In this document: piece by piece, positions 1 through 11,907 of the stretch
Numbering within the stretch: position 1 is the first letter of the stretch
Layout: each line of letters opens with the position of its first letter
NCBI GenBank assembly: GCA_021521415.1
Contig: JAIQDT010005797.1
Location: 1-64,000 of the forward strand
Direction of reading: 5' to 3'
DNA: 64,000 nucleotides
From: Bidens hawaiensis
Lineage: Eukaryota > Streptophyta > Magnoliopsida > Asterales > Asteraceae
The notes under the pieces: model-generated
Seen by the model: the letters and a program-made list of their open reading frames with translations, nothing else
What the model was told of the DNA's origin: nothing
Database searches by the model: none
Program-made: the position numbers and the translations under genes

Positions 1-120
1 AAGGCACCGTAGGGGTTCCGAGGCTACTTGGGAGTCCGAAGACGAGATGATGAAACTCTATCTGCAGTTGTTCTTGTCGCATCGGGATTCGGGGACGAAT
101 CCCATTGTAAGGGGTGGACT
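1..120 (+). mobile_element. 3' end of a Ty3/gypsy internal region with polypurine tract
   Basis: The stretch ends in a purine-rich run (AAGGGGTGGACT) directly before an LTR-type TGTAGCACCC start, as expected for the polypurine tract at the 3' end of a plus-strand gypsy element. The words 'gggacgaatccc' just upstream resemble the usual tail of plant gypsy polyproteins. The rest of the element lies outside the window. This is inference from layout, with no conserved domain visible. Confidence 0.5.
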
Positions 121-2101
121 TGTAGCACCCGTTAATTTTCGGTTCAAAGAATTGAAGCTTGTAAAGTATGTATAATTCTCAGGATTTAACCGACACTTCT
201 CGGAAACCTTCTCGTCATCCCGGTATGGTTAAACCATTTAACTTTTCTTTCAAGTTGCCATGTACTTCAACTTGGAGGGCTAGGATGAAACTTTTATATT
301 ATAACACGAAACACAAAACCCTAACCCCCTCCCCATTCTTTCAGCTGATCGGACCAAAGAAGCCCCCCCCCCCCCCACCCCCCGCGATTTTCTTTTGTGC
401 AGCCAAGGTTAAGGTCCGAAACTTCAATTGAAGGTTAGTTCTATGTTTCCCCAAGTCTTTTACACCTTAATTGATCATTATATGACGCGTATTGATCGTT
501 AAATTCATGTTTTAGGCTTACTGGGTGGCTGTCAATTCTAACCTTTCCGGGACTGTTTTGATTGAGGTTTTTGCACCAAAATCTTCCTAGGTATGTCTAG
601 TATAATATACGTTAAAACCATGTTCATTGGTGTTCGTTTGATTGGCCATCTAGTTGTAGTTTGAATGTTAGTGTTCGATTGACTAGAATTGTAGATTGTT
701 GCGTTTAACACGAGGGTTGAAGTGATTAACGACCAATTCAGCTCGGGTGAACTTGGTTTGATGTACGGGCTGTTGAAAAATCATTTTTATCATTTGAACT
801 CGGTTTGTTGGCTGTGAATTTATCATATTGGGTCCACACGGGGCTGAGTTGAATGATAATACCCTAAACAACTCTTAAACGTGTGTGCTAGTGTCACCTA
901 GTGCTTTCGGGGGGAAATTTGGGAATTCTTTATTCTCGGAAGTATCTAAGGGTCGTGTTGGTGGATCTAAGGCCCCGGGGGCTGTTATGATTGAGTTTGA
1001 TGAGGTCGAGGCTTTAGGTAACTCGAACCATGTTAGAACGTCTAGTAGGATAAACAAGTCATTTCGATGTCATTAGTAATGTTTGTATGTAAACCGACAG
1101 GCGTTTTGAGTTTTGGGGATACTTAGGGTTCTCTAGCTTGTGGTGAATTCGTGCCTTGTGTCAGGTGAGTTCATGATGCCCCTTTTTACTCTTTTTTAAG
1201 TTTTTGGGGCTAGCATGCATACCTAAGCGATTTTGCTTGATGAACCGTTTAAATTATTTGTATGGGCTTACTTGTATAGGGTACGCCTTGGGATGATGTA
1301 TTTTATGTTTGTACGTATGTTTGTATATATATTATTGTATGGCCAATAATTGGCGATGTTATTTAGTCGTTATCGACAAAGGATGTTTACGTATGCCTAC
1401 TTTGTGTTTGCATACGTTGGATGAGATGTTACGTGTTTGGGTTGTACGTGTGCTCGACCCTGATGTTATTAATTGGATGAGATGTTACGTGTTTGGGTTG
1501 TACGTGTGCTCGACCTTGATGTTATTACTTGGATAAAATATATGTAGGGATTTAATTATACGGATGTTTATATATAATTATAAGGATGTTTATATATATA
1601 TATATAAGGATGATTACTTATTGTTGATGATGGCCTAACTGTTATATCCCGTTTATTTGGCCTAACTGTTATATCCCGTTTATTTTAAAACTCTTGGAAT
1701 GACTATTATGATTATTATTACAGATGTTATTTATTAAAACTTGAACTCACTCAGCTCAAGCTGACTTTGTGTGCATGTTAGTGTGAGTTTCAGGTTAGGG
1801 GATGGGATACACTACCGGTTGGACGTGCACGAAGCTACTTGGACGGTGAGGGCATGCTTAGTTGGAAGTTTTAATAATAATAAACATTTTTCTTTTAAAC
1901 GTTTTATTAAATACATTTCAAGATTTGTTTTTGGGCATAATTCCCGGGGGTTTCGGGAACTGGTTTTATTAATCATGATTTTCCGCTGAATTATACTCTG
2001 AATTGGTTATTTGATAGAATGAACTGTTTTTGAGTTAAGTATTTTTGTAAGCATTTTGTAGGAATACCAACTGTAGGATTCCCGGGATTCGGGATCTTAC
2101 A
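121..2101 (+). mobile_element. 3' LTR of a Ty3/gypsy retrotransposon
   Basis: The block starts TGTAGCACCC right after a polypurine tract and ends GGGATCTTACA, giving TG...CA ends and about 1.98 kb, a normal size for plant chromovirus LTRs. Near 1742-1770 it carries the phrase GAACTCACTCAGC followed by a CTGACTTT, which recurs in two other LTR-like blocks in this window. A run of about 20 C residues lies at 363-383. No coding capacity is credible. The left half of the element is outside the window, so the target duplication cannot be tested. Confidence 0.65.
1417..1528. repeat. Two-copy 56-bp tandem duplication inside the gypsy LTR
   Basis: Two adjacent copies beginning TTGGATGAGATGTTACGTG, at 1417 and about 1473, are nearly identical. 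A second short duplication with a period near 28 bp (GGCCTAACTGTTATATCCCG) follows at about 1631-1685. Confidence 0.8.
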
Positions 2102-2160
2102 CACGGGCCATAACCTGATTGGTCGTATTGACTTACCCGAACCGGTGCATAATTCCAACA
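2102..2160 (-). mobile_element. Remnant of the 3' LTR of copia element A
   Basis: On the minus strand this reads TGTTGGAATTATGCACCGG and abuts a polypurine tract (AGTGGGAGAC on the minus strand, 2161-2170), which marks it as the outer edge of a minus-strand copia element. Only about 59 bp remain before the gypsy LTR end at 2101, so the gypsy element probably inserted into it or replaced the rest. A close relative of these 57 bases lies at about 11500-11556. Confidence 0.55.
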
Positions 2161-3059
2161 GTCTCCCACTGGGATGGTTTCTGGTTAAGTTACTCAATAC
2201 TGACAGCCAGCGGTGCTCTAGTTACACATAGCTTCCCCCAACAGGTATAACATTTTAAATTCATTAACCAAAACTATCTTCGAATACAATATTACAAGAT
2301 AATGAACTTATGGTAATCATTGTCATCTATTCTTTCTGTATGAGACACCAATTGAACAATGAGACATGGATCAGGTTCAATCTCATATGACGTTCAGTCA
2401 TTATACTTCTCGATCTAGAATCAAAGTGGTTCAATCAAACACACAATATGTTTGGGTGAGGCCTCACACTTCACCAGTTTGAATCAACTAGGGCGCCAAG
2501 ATGCCTAACTGTTACATATCATGTTAGAGTACAGAATCCCATCTTGATTACATACAACTCCAATGAACTTCAGATTATTCCCAACCAATGCCTTTATAGC
2601 TGGCAGTTACGCGACAGTGGTTGACACTGATCAAAGAATAGCCTTAGTTAACGGAAGTTCTAATATGTATCTCAGGTCTAAGGATACTAAATGAGCATGC
2701 CAGTATCAAAACATTTTATGACTAAGATCCATGAAGATGATTTGATGCGAGTTACATCCAACGTCATTCATAATGAGGTTTGTGAGTTTGGTAGTCAACT
2801 CCTTGAGTCAAAAGTCAGACTAGTCTTAATTAAGAGTCGTTCCCACGAGTCTGACCGACTACGGATAATTTAGAATAAAATATTCATGTTAAACATATTA
2901 AAATCGAACACAGATATATTATTCAACATTTGCATTTAACCATTAAATCAATAGAGAAATTAAAAGTATAACTGTTTGAAATGTTCACGCATCCAAATAC
3001 TAAATCAAAACAAACTACTAGCTAATCTATGACGGATAGCATCTATGTGATGATCATGC

Positions 3060-4512
3060 TTGTCTTGAGTCACCGGTTTAGTGATTGGGTCAACTAGGTT
3101 TTGATCTGTGTTTACTTTCCTTATTAAGATTGTCTCCTCGTTCCATTATTTCCCGAATAAGGTGGAACTTTCTTAGAATGTGCTTGGCTCTCTGATAAGA
3201 TATGGGCTCTTTGGCCTGAGCAATAGCATCTGTGTTATCACAGAACACCTCAATTGGTTTATGAATACTCGGAACCTACATCGAGATCAGTGATGAACTT
3301 CTTCATCCAAGCAGCCTCTTTAGTAGCATCTGATGCAGCTATGCATTCTGATTCAGTGGTAGAATCCGCCACCACACTCTGCTTGGAGCTTTTCCAGCAA
3401 ACAGCTCCTCCATTGAGAGTGAATACATATCCTGATTTGTGAGCAAGAATCATCTCAGTCAGTCTAGAAGCTAGCATCAGCATAATACCTTACAGTGAGC
3501 TATTCTTCCACTCCTCTAAACACTAAGAACATGTCCTTGCTCCTTTTCAGGTACCTTAGAATGTTCTTTACAGCAGTCCAGTGGGCAATGCCAGGGTTCT
3601 GCTGAAAACGACTAGTCATGCTCAATGCATACGAGACGTCAGGTCTAGTACATAACATTGCATACATGATAGAACCAATCACTAAAGCATATGAAATTGC
3701 TTGCAAGTGCTTAGTTTCAATTTCCGTTGCCGGAGATTGTGATTTGTTTAACACGGTTCCTTAGCCATGGGGAGAGCTCCTTTCTTGGAGTTATCCATTA
3801 AGAAGCGCGCCATTACTTTGTCTATGTATGTACTTTGACTCAGCCCTAGAAGCCACTAAGACCTATCTCGGTAGATCTTGATTCCCAGAATATAAGCAGC
3901 TTCACCAAGATCTTTCATTGCGAAACAAGATCCCAACCAGTTCTTAACTTCCTTAAGCATAGAATGTTGTTTCCAGTGATCAGTATATCATCCACATATA
4001 GGATGAGGATGATATAGTGCTCCCACTAGCCTTTTTGTAAACACAAGGCTCATCTTCATTTTTGATAAAACCAAACTCTTTGATTTTCTCATCAAAATGA
4101 AGATTCCAGCTGCGAGATGCCTGTTTAGGTCCATAAATGGACTTATTCAGTTTACACACCCTGTTAAGATATTTAGGATCAACAAAACCTTCAAGCTGAA
4201 CCATATAGACATCTTCAGAAAAGCAGTTTTGACATCCATTTACCGTATCTCGTAGTCATAATACGCGACTTTAGCAAGTAATATCCTTATCGACTTAGTC
4301 ATAGCAATAGGCGAGAAGGTTTCATCATAGTCAATACCTTGAGTTTGAGTAAAACCTTTCATGACTAGCTGTGCTTTATAAGTCTGCACATTTCCATGCA
4401 TGTCAGTTTTCTTCTTGAAAATCCACTTGCTCCCTACTGCCTGACACTCAGGGGGTAGCTCAACCAAGTTCCAAACTTTATTTTCATGCATAGATTGCAT
4501 CTCGGAGTTCAT
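3060..4512 (-). pseudogene. Copia A reverse transcriptase-RNase H, broken
   Basis: Fragments read in copia order. The N-terminal RT part (4240-4512) has the VGSKWIFKKK and YKAQLVMKGFTQ motifs. A middle part at 3980-4204 has the YGPKQASRSW motif, and a YVDD catalytic box is visible near 3985-4010 but in a shifted frame. The connection part at 3500-3754 contains SIMYAMLCTRPD, and RNase H at 3259-3483 contains KSSKQSVVADSTTESE. At least three frame breaks separate these pieces. In an intact element this enzyme copies the element RNA and degrades the RNA strand. Here it is a pseudogene. Confidence 0.8.
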
Positions 4513-4634
4513 GGCATCTTGCCATTTCTCAGATTCTTGATCTAAGATAGCAGATTTGTAATTAGCAGGTTCGTCGCTTGACTCATCTACTAATAGGACC
4601 TCAGGACCATATACATGCCATAGGTATTTAGAGT

Positions 4635-5560
4635 TTGGTATGCGAGTCCTATTACTTCTGCGAACGCTTATGTTTGTGTCTGATGTATCAGCAACAACAA
4701 CTTGTTGATCAGACGTTCCAACTTCCTCAGCGGTTGTTTGTGGTTCTTGAATTTCTTCAAGATCAACAATATTATTTCCAGTTCCTCAATCGAGAATTTC
4801 TTTCTCGAGGAAGTGGCCCTTCGTTTTGATAGAAATGACATTTATATCAGGATGGAAGAAATAATATCCGCTTTGGTTATAGTATACGACGAAGACAACT
4901 TTTACGCCGCGAGGATCGAGCTTGTCATCAGAATCACTGGTGACATAAGCGTCACATCCCAATACTCTAAGGAAAGACAAATTGGGTTTACGCCCATGCC
5001 ATATCTCATATCAGGTTTTTCTTACCCTTTAGTTCAAGCCAGATTGACATGAGGGTAAAGCTTCAAAAGGAATGAGGCAAGTTAGTTCTACACATCATTG
5101 ATCGGACCATGTTTAGCAAGGTTCAATTTCTCCTCTCGCTCACGCCATTGTGTTGGGGTGTGCCGGGTGGAGTGAGCTGTGAAACAATTCCACGCTCTTT
5201 TAAATGATGTATGAATTCTGAGCTGAGATACTCTCCACCTCGATTTGATCGAAGCATTTTATAGTTTCCCCGAGTTGGTTTTCACTTCGTTTTGAAGCTC
5301 TTTGAACTTTTCAAAAGTTTCATGCTTGTGTTTCATAAGATACACATAAGCATATCAACTGTAATCGTCAATAAATGAAACGAAGTATCTTTCATGATTC
5401 CTAGACATGGTTCTGAAAGGGCCGCATACATCAGTATGTAGGACTCCTAGCAGATCCTTTTCTCGTTCATTCTTATGAGTGAAGGAGTCTTTGGCGAGTT
5501 TGCCAGCTAAGCAGGATTCTTAGTCATCAAAAGAGTCTGGTCGTGTGGATTTAAGAACCT
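4635..5560 (-). pseudogene. Copia A integrase, broken
   Basis: The minus strand encodes a degraded copia integrase. Around 5130-5260 the DDE core can be followed through a SDRGGEYLS-like stretch and a TPQ-NGVSER-like stretch that holds the catalytic glutamate. The C-terminal part at 4786-4980 includes FLRVLGCDAYV and the GYYFFHPD and FLEKEILD motifs usual after copia integrase cores. Stops and frameshifts are frequent. The plus-strand open frames here are shadows. Confidence 0.65.
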
Positions 5561-5989
5561 CTTCGGATTAGAGTCTCTTAACTCGTTCCTTGATTATGTG
5601 CCCCAGTCAGCAGTGCCACAGAAATGTATCATTAATGCCAGATCTGATACGTTTAGAAAGATTATATACATTATTGTTTATTTGAACATCAATCTCATAA
5701 ATACCATTTCGAGGTTTAGCCTCAAAATAAAAGACACCATTCAAGTAGGCATAAATAGCAATACCATTAAAAGCATACTTAAATCCTTATTCAAATAATA
5801 AAGAAACTGAAATAATGTTTCTGGTCAAACCAGATGCAAATAAACAGTTATTCAAAGTAACTACAAGGCCAGATGGACAAGCAAAACGATAAGTGCCAGT
5901 TGCAAGAACTGGGACTCTCTTCCCATCACTAACGATGAGTTCCATGCTGCCTTATTTCAACTTCTTCCAGTTTTCAGGCTCCTGCAAGA

Positions 5990-6200
5990 CATTAACGAAG
6001 TGGTAACCACATCCGGTATCAAATACCCATGTGTTGCTAGAGACAGTGAAAAGTTCAATAGCGTAAATGGAAATACCTTTAGAGGAGATTTCACCATTGG
6101 TACTCTGCCTTTTCATATAAACATGATAGTCGGGACCGTTACGCTTCGAATGTCCTATTTTGTTGCATTTGTAGCACTGGCGCTCCTTAGGAGGTGGCGG
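5990..6200 (-). pseudogene. Copia A Gag zinc knuckle and protease fragment
   Basis: On the minus strand, about 6118-6180 encodes a CYKCNKIGHSK-type CCHC zinc knuckle. About 6000-6035 encodes WVFDTGCGYH, the aspartic protease active site of copia elements (usually D-S/T-G). The segment upstream of the knuckle, which should be Gag, is missing. Confidence 0.6.
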
Positions 6201-6245
6201 TGGGGGAAGGAGAAGTTCAGGACTTGTATTAGGATTAGGTTAAGG

Positions 6246-8456
6246 TTATAAAAATATCATATATTTATATAACCTTTAATTAGGTTTAACTAATATCATT
6301 AGTTGTAAACCCAATGGGCCAACAAGTCCAACTCTTACTCCAAAGTGTGACATTCATGACAAAACCGGATACACCTCAGTATTCACAAATCGAATAAGTG
6401 TTTAATCGCTTATTGCGTAACAAACGAACGGATAACCAAACGGGTCTGGTTATGACCTAGATATCTCGGGAAGCCATCTATAAGTGATTTACGTTTAGCA
6501 TAAGCCAACATATTGATATTATGGCCTTAGTATGATATCAAACAAGTTAAACGAAAACATGCTCGTTTAACAACCCGCTATGAATTTAAACGCGAAAGAT
6601 AGTTACGAAACAAGCATTGTATCATCCGTTAAGCCGAAAAAGATTTACAAAACACTTAGTGGGAATGTTTTAAGTGATCCGTGAAAATATATTCGATTTT
6701 TACAAACAAATAGTATGTTTTTATATATTTATACAAAAATGGCCGAAAAACGAATGTTTTCACTCTGTTTGTCGTACCCAATATATTTTTTGCGCCAAAA
6801 ACCAAACCCGAAAAAAATTTGGACTCGGTAATTCACGACCGGGCACGCAAATCTAGGAAAGCTAATTAAATTGGAGCTAGGGGGCCCTAGCTTGCGGCCG
6901 CTAAAGGGGTTCCCCCAAGCTTACTTTTGTTTTTTTTATACCATAAGTTAAGATATTCTACATAATATCTTTAAGAAATCTGGAGCCTTACCCCTGCTCT
7001 GAAAGAACTTTCAAGAAACCCAAGGTGAATTAATTAAATTCTTTCATTTTAACATGTTTAAACTTGTTTAATTCCATATAAACATAGTTTGGTTATCAAA
7101 AATCATTCCTAGCCATGAAAAAATCCTAAGAATAGTACAAAAACATGTTTTGATTATAGACATGGTTAGAAATCAGAATCATATTCTTTTTTGGCCATAA
7201 ACACGGATTATAGGGTTTAAATGGTGTTTTTTACGGTTCAAAAGTTCGGTTTAATACCCTAGTCGAAACCCTAAGTTAAGAGGGTGCCATATTGATGAAA
7301 CATGCTTGTTTCGTGATATAGGACCTGTACCTAGCATGCACAGAAGCACAAGAACCTAAAAACTTGATAAGAAAAGCGAAAACGAACCAAAATCACTAAG
7401 GTAATACTGAAACACTCAATTACGGGCTGCTTAGGTTAAGGTTGTGGTGTGCATATATTAGGTCATGAAAATTTGCAGGGACGTCAGGGAACATATCATT
7501 GAGTCCCTGTTCAAATTTGGTAATTTTTCGATTATCCGAGAATATTTGGTGAATTTATTACTGAATTCGGGCGTTTATTTTAGAAAAATAGTTAAAATGC
7601 TTGAAAAATTATGAAATTTTATGGGGAAATCAGATTTGGTTATGATTACATATGAAATTTGGGTTCATTTAGAAAAGCCTAAATATGTTTTGTGTATTCG
7701 CGCTTATTTGAGTTTTCGTAGTCGTTTTTGGCTCGAAAAGGATATTAGGCAAGGTTGTTAGATTTTGAAATTTTTCCAGGCTAATTTGGGATATATTCTG
7801 GTCACTCCGGAATTTTGGCAGATTTTTCAGAAATCGTTTGGTATAAACGGATGATTTTCGTGCTAACTATAACACATAAAATGAATCTTCATAAATTAAT
7901 AAATCCGTAAATAATTCCAGAAATATTTTTAATAAAATCTACATATTTTAATTGATAATTGGCTAAATGTTCATGATCTAATGATTAATGAATGATTAAT
8001 TGTGCTAATTTGAATATTAAACAAATTCAATTCTGACAAAAACCGACGGGTTTGCGATTAACGAACCTGTTAGATTACATCATGAGTGATCAAAAAACAT
8101 ATATTTGGGTTGATTATGTAAAAACAAACTTTTTGTGAGAAATTCGGACAGTTTGGATAGATTGTGCGCGTTTTTCTCCAAACCAAACCAAATAAACGGA
8201 AACAAGCCACGTAGCGAATTCAGACCCTCAATGTATGATCTTTATTTAAAACTTAATCATTTTATCGACCAACACGTTTACCCAAGCTTACTTCCCCTTA
8301 ACCGTTTTCTAAATGCATAAACGAACAACTTGGCCCAGCTGGTAAAACGGGGAAACTGAGCCAAGTTCGGTTTTAAGTATTAGACATTGAACAACATCAC
8401 AATCTAAGCCTATTGACACTTTCTGGGCGTCACAGCCACACCCAGGCTAGCTATAC
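6246..8456. other. AT-rich non-coding DNA, no gene seen
   Basis: No convincing ORF or domain was found. The style (phrases such as GGGCCCTAGCTTGCGGCCGC and long AT-rich tracts) resembles the interior of an old LTR, but I could not place its ends. Two small inverted repeats are visible: AGCTAGGG/CCCTAGCT around 6871-6892, and a GGTTTAACTAAT/ATTAGTTGTAAACC pair near 6282-6311. Confidence 0.5.
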
Positions 8457-8769
8457 TGTCACACCCCAACCTAAGGCGGAAATGCCGGGGCGTGATCCGA
8501 TTGCTCACAGCTCGAAGATACTATCATAAATATAAATGACAATATCTAATTAATTATTTACAAATATTACACACAATATCCAAATATACATAACAATTCA
8601 AATACAAAAATATGAGTTCATATAACGATTATCTTGATTATATCTTAAGGTCTTGTCTACATTTCCAACTTCAATCTTCAGGCAACCTGCATAGCGTAGA
8701 AAATGGAATTTTTGTCAACAAATATGTTGAGTGAGATGATCACCAATTTAACACAACATTAATAAATAG

Positions 8770-8818
<49 letters not shown>

Positions 8819-11393
8819 GATAAATGATAAATGATAAATGCGCAAACCAACCATGTGATAATAATCAATCGAATCATAACAATCATGCATATAACCAAAT
8901 CGTGTGTGCCAATGAAATCGTTGCCAAGCGAATCGGGCATTGATTACAATGACTAAGGTTGTCGTTTTACCTTTGCCAAGCGAATCGGGCTCCGGTTACT
9001 AAGACGAGCATATGATCATACTAATGAGAACCCTCTACAAGGGGATATGTTGGACCTTTCCGAACGTTATCAAGTAAACAATTAAACATGTAGCAATTAG
9101 CAAATAGCATTCAACTGATATTCACACAATAATTACGTTTGCGATTTTGAGTATATATATATAGGATAGAAAATATGAGTAAGTATGCATATGTCCCCAA
9201 AAGGTTAGAAAACAGTGTATAAAAAGGGGAATGATCAAACTCACCTTAGATGGAAGGCAAGTGAATATAATTAAGAATAAACGAGTAAACGGATAAGCGA
9301 GTCGTCCAATACGTGTCAAATGAGATAAATAATCAGAACTTGAAACTTTTTTGATATGAAACTATAAATAAAAAAGAACTTAATGCCACTGGAATCAATC
9401 CAAACGGATGAGTAGAACTCTAGTTATGTTGAATTAAACGTTTAAGCGAGCTGGTACTGACCAGAATCCGAACAGCGAGTCGGAAGTCGGGTTTTGGTCA
9501 GTAGCCTTAAAATCATGTTATGAGAATAAAAGTCTGCGGGACCGAACGTTGAATCTGACCAGAAGTATGAGAAAACGGATAGTCAAACTTGTTGACTATT
9601 TTGCCCTTTAACGAGTTTTAAACGAATTGACCAGTCAATACCCTTCAACCACCGAAATTGATTGAAGGTTATTGACTAGGGAATATATATGAATGTTTCC
9701 TATGTTTACAACTTACCCGGAAAGTGAAAGGATCGATGAGAAACGGAAGTCAAAGGTCGGTGCATAAGCAAAGTCAACCGTTTATGAGAGTATCTTCAAC
9801 AATAATGCAAAAACCGAAGAAGATGATGAAGGTTGGAGGTAGGTGAGGGCTAGGAATTGTGAATTAGGGTTTATGGATGATTTGTTGTAGAGAAATAATT
9901 ATATGTTTATATAGGATACATTAAACGAACTAAATATGGTAACTTACTCGTTTTAGAATTAGATGGGCCTTTAATGATCAAATCAACACTATAACCAGTA
10001 AATTTCGTTCTTGATTAAGGGTTAATGAGAATGGACATGTATCTAAGATATATTAGTCTTCTTGGGTCTTAAAACACTCGATTATGTCATAAAATAAGCG
10101 ATCTCGAGCCAAAAACGAACTAGGAAACAATAATAAAGGAAACGAGCTGTGCAGGTAGCCCATAGCGCCGTGTGGTGGGCCTAGGCCACCCCACCACGTG
10201 GTGTTCCGGCCAAAAGGAGGAAAATATCATCATTTGTCAACTTTAGTCCCTATATTTTGGATTTAGGTCATTTAACGAACCTTTTATGCATAGTTTAAGA
10301 TTTGAACAACATATAAAGTATAAGGGGCCGTGAACATTATAAACTTAATTATTTAAAAACACTTGATTTTCAATAATAATAAAGGTCTAAAAATGTTTCA
10401 CTCGTAAACGAATACGGGTTTAGAAAATCCGAAATGTTACATATACAGCCCAGTTTAGTATAATGATTGTAATAATATTAAAATATTAATATTATTATAA
10501 TATTGATTATAGGGACTAAGTAAGAGCGAGTCAGGCAAAAAACGAATTGATACAGCACTGAACAGCTATTAAACAGTGAGTTTCATGACCTCACTTTTAA
10601 ACTGTTTTTACAAACTTTTGGGGTGAAAAAAATGTTGATATATATCTGTATACTATGAATTGTTTGATGATGGGAATTATCTAAGTGCTAACACATGAAA
10701 GTCCCCACGAACACGGTGAATAACTTCGAGCCGGTGGCTTATGAATAGTAATATTGGTTCGATAAACCCAAACGGAATCGGCCTGGTTGTCGTGTCACAC
10801 ATAACACCGTTTGCACATGACAATAATGACACAAACATGCTATGTAGTGTTAGACATAGCTACTCGGGGCATGTTGTGGGCGGAAGGGGGGCCATAGTGG
10901 TTGATTGAGCGTGGGAAATGGAGGCACGCAGCCCGAACTGTCAAGGCTTCACTGTAGCTTAGCATAATTACATCATGAACATACAAACAAACGTACTTGT
11001 GAACGTACATACATACATACATACCTGCATATTTACAAACTATGGTTGTTATATGCACAACTGATTCTTGAAACTCGTGAAACTCACCAACTACTTGTAG
11101 TTGACCCGTTTTAACATGTTTTCAGGTATACCAGACTTGGGCTAGAAAGTCAATGTGCTACGTGTTTGACTTGCGATCAATGCTGGGTGAATTGATGCAA
11201 GTGTGCTAGTAAGAAGTAAAGCCGCTTAATGGGCTGGATTTAGTTTGTATCACCTAGTTGGAAACGAAGTTAGATCAATATAAAATATGGTAAATTAGTT
11301 AGTATTGTTCTTTATAAACAATGTGGTTGATACCAGAGGTGTCTGTTACACTTCCGTTTTACGCTTCCGCAATTTGCTAAATGAGGTGTGACA
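8457..11393 (+). mobile_element. Probable solo LTR of a Ty3/gypsy element
   Basis: The block begins TGTCACACCCCAACC with an AAGGCGGAAATGCCGGGG phrase close behind, and ends GAGGTGTGACA, so both termini are mirrored (TGTCACACC/GGTGTGACA), as in many plant chromovirus LTRs. About 2.9 kb is long but within the range for such LTRs. No gag or pol sequence is inside or beside it. The five bases on each side (TATAC and CAAAG) do not match, so a clean solo-LTR insertion is not proven. It contains an (AT)n tract and a short ACAT tetranucleotide run at 11005-11024. Confidence 0.5.
8772..8815. repeat. (AT)n microsatellite
   Basis: About 22 uninterrupted TA dinucleotides. Confidence 0.95.
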
Positions 11394-11644
11394 CAAAGCC
11401 CGCTCCATGTAATTTTATCTCGTTAAAACATCTATCCCGGTTAACTAACTTAAGCGGGCTTACTGTTCGTCACCTTACGGTGTAACTTTCACGGGCCATA
11501 ACCCGATTGGCCATATTGACTTATCCGAACCGGTCCATAATTCCAGCATATCGTTGACGGATTAGTAAGGGATTGGTTATCGTTAAACTTATTCACTGAC
11601 AAACGACTTAAAAGTTTTGTGAAGAATCTTTCACAAAATTTTAT
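11394..11644 (-). mobile_element. Copia A-family LTR fragment
   Basis: Bases 11491-11556 match 2102-2160 almost base for base (shared CCGAACCGGT and CATAATTCCA words), so this is another piece of the copia A-type LTR. It is followed not by a polypurine tract but by unrelated sequence and then by element F. The fragment therefore lies between a gypsy LTR and a younger copia insertion. Confidence 0.5.
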
Positions 11645-11907
11645 TGATGAATTGGATATCAATGAACACAAGATAGAATGGAAAATACTTGATAGAAAAT
11701 AACTAAAGCCATTGGCTATAAATAAAGAAGCAAGAAAACAGAAACCACCAAACTCTACCTACAAAACAGGAACTAACAAACTAAATAAAATAGCTATAGA
11801 ATCAGTAAAACACAGCACGTGCATATGACTCTTTCTAGCTTTATTTAATTAAACTCCAACTGCCACCAACGTTCTTCTAAGGACTTGTTGACTAGCTCAT
11901 TCTTTCA
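11645..11907 (-). repeat. 3' LTR of copia F
   Basis: This is the direct repeat of 15926-16188. Its inner edge abuts the polypurine tract at about 11908-11921. It includes CTATAAATA, a likely TATA element in other members, and a CACGTG word. Confidence 0.9.

Larger units (their letters stand above)
2161..6245 (-). mobile_element. Decayed Ty1/copia element A (internal region)
   Basis: Reading the minus strand from high to low coordinates gives a Gag zinc knuckle, protease, integrase, reverse transcriptase, RNase H and a polypurine tract, the order that defines Ty1/copia. Every domain is interrupted by stops or frameshifts, and the Gag N-terminus and 5' LTR are not recognisable. From 2171 to about 3050 there is non-coding 3' sequence between RNase H and the polypurine tract. 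The copy is old and cannot move by itself. Confidence 0.75.
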
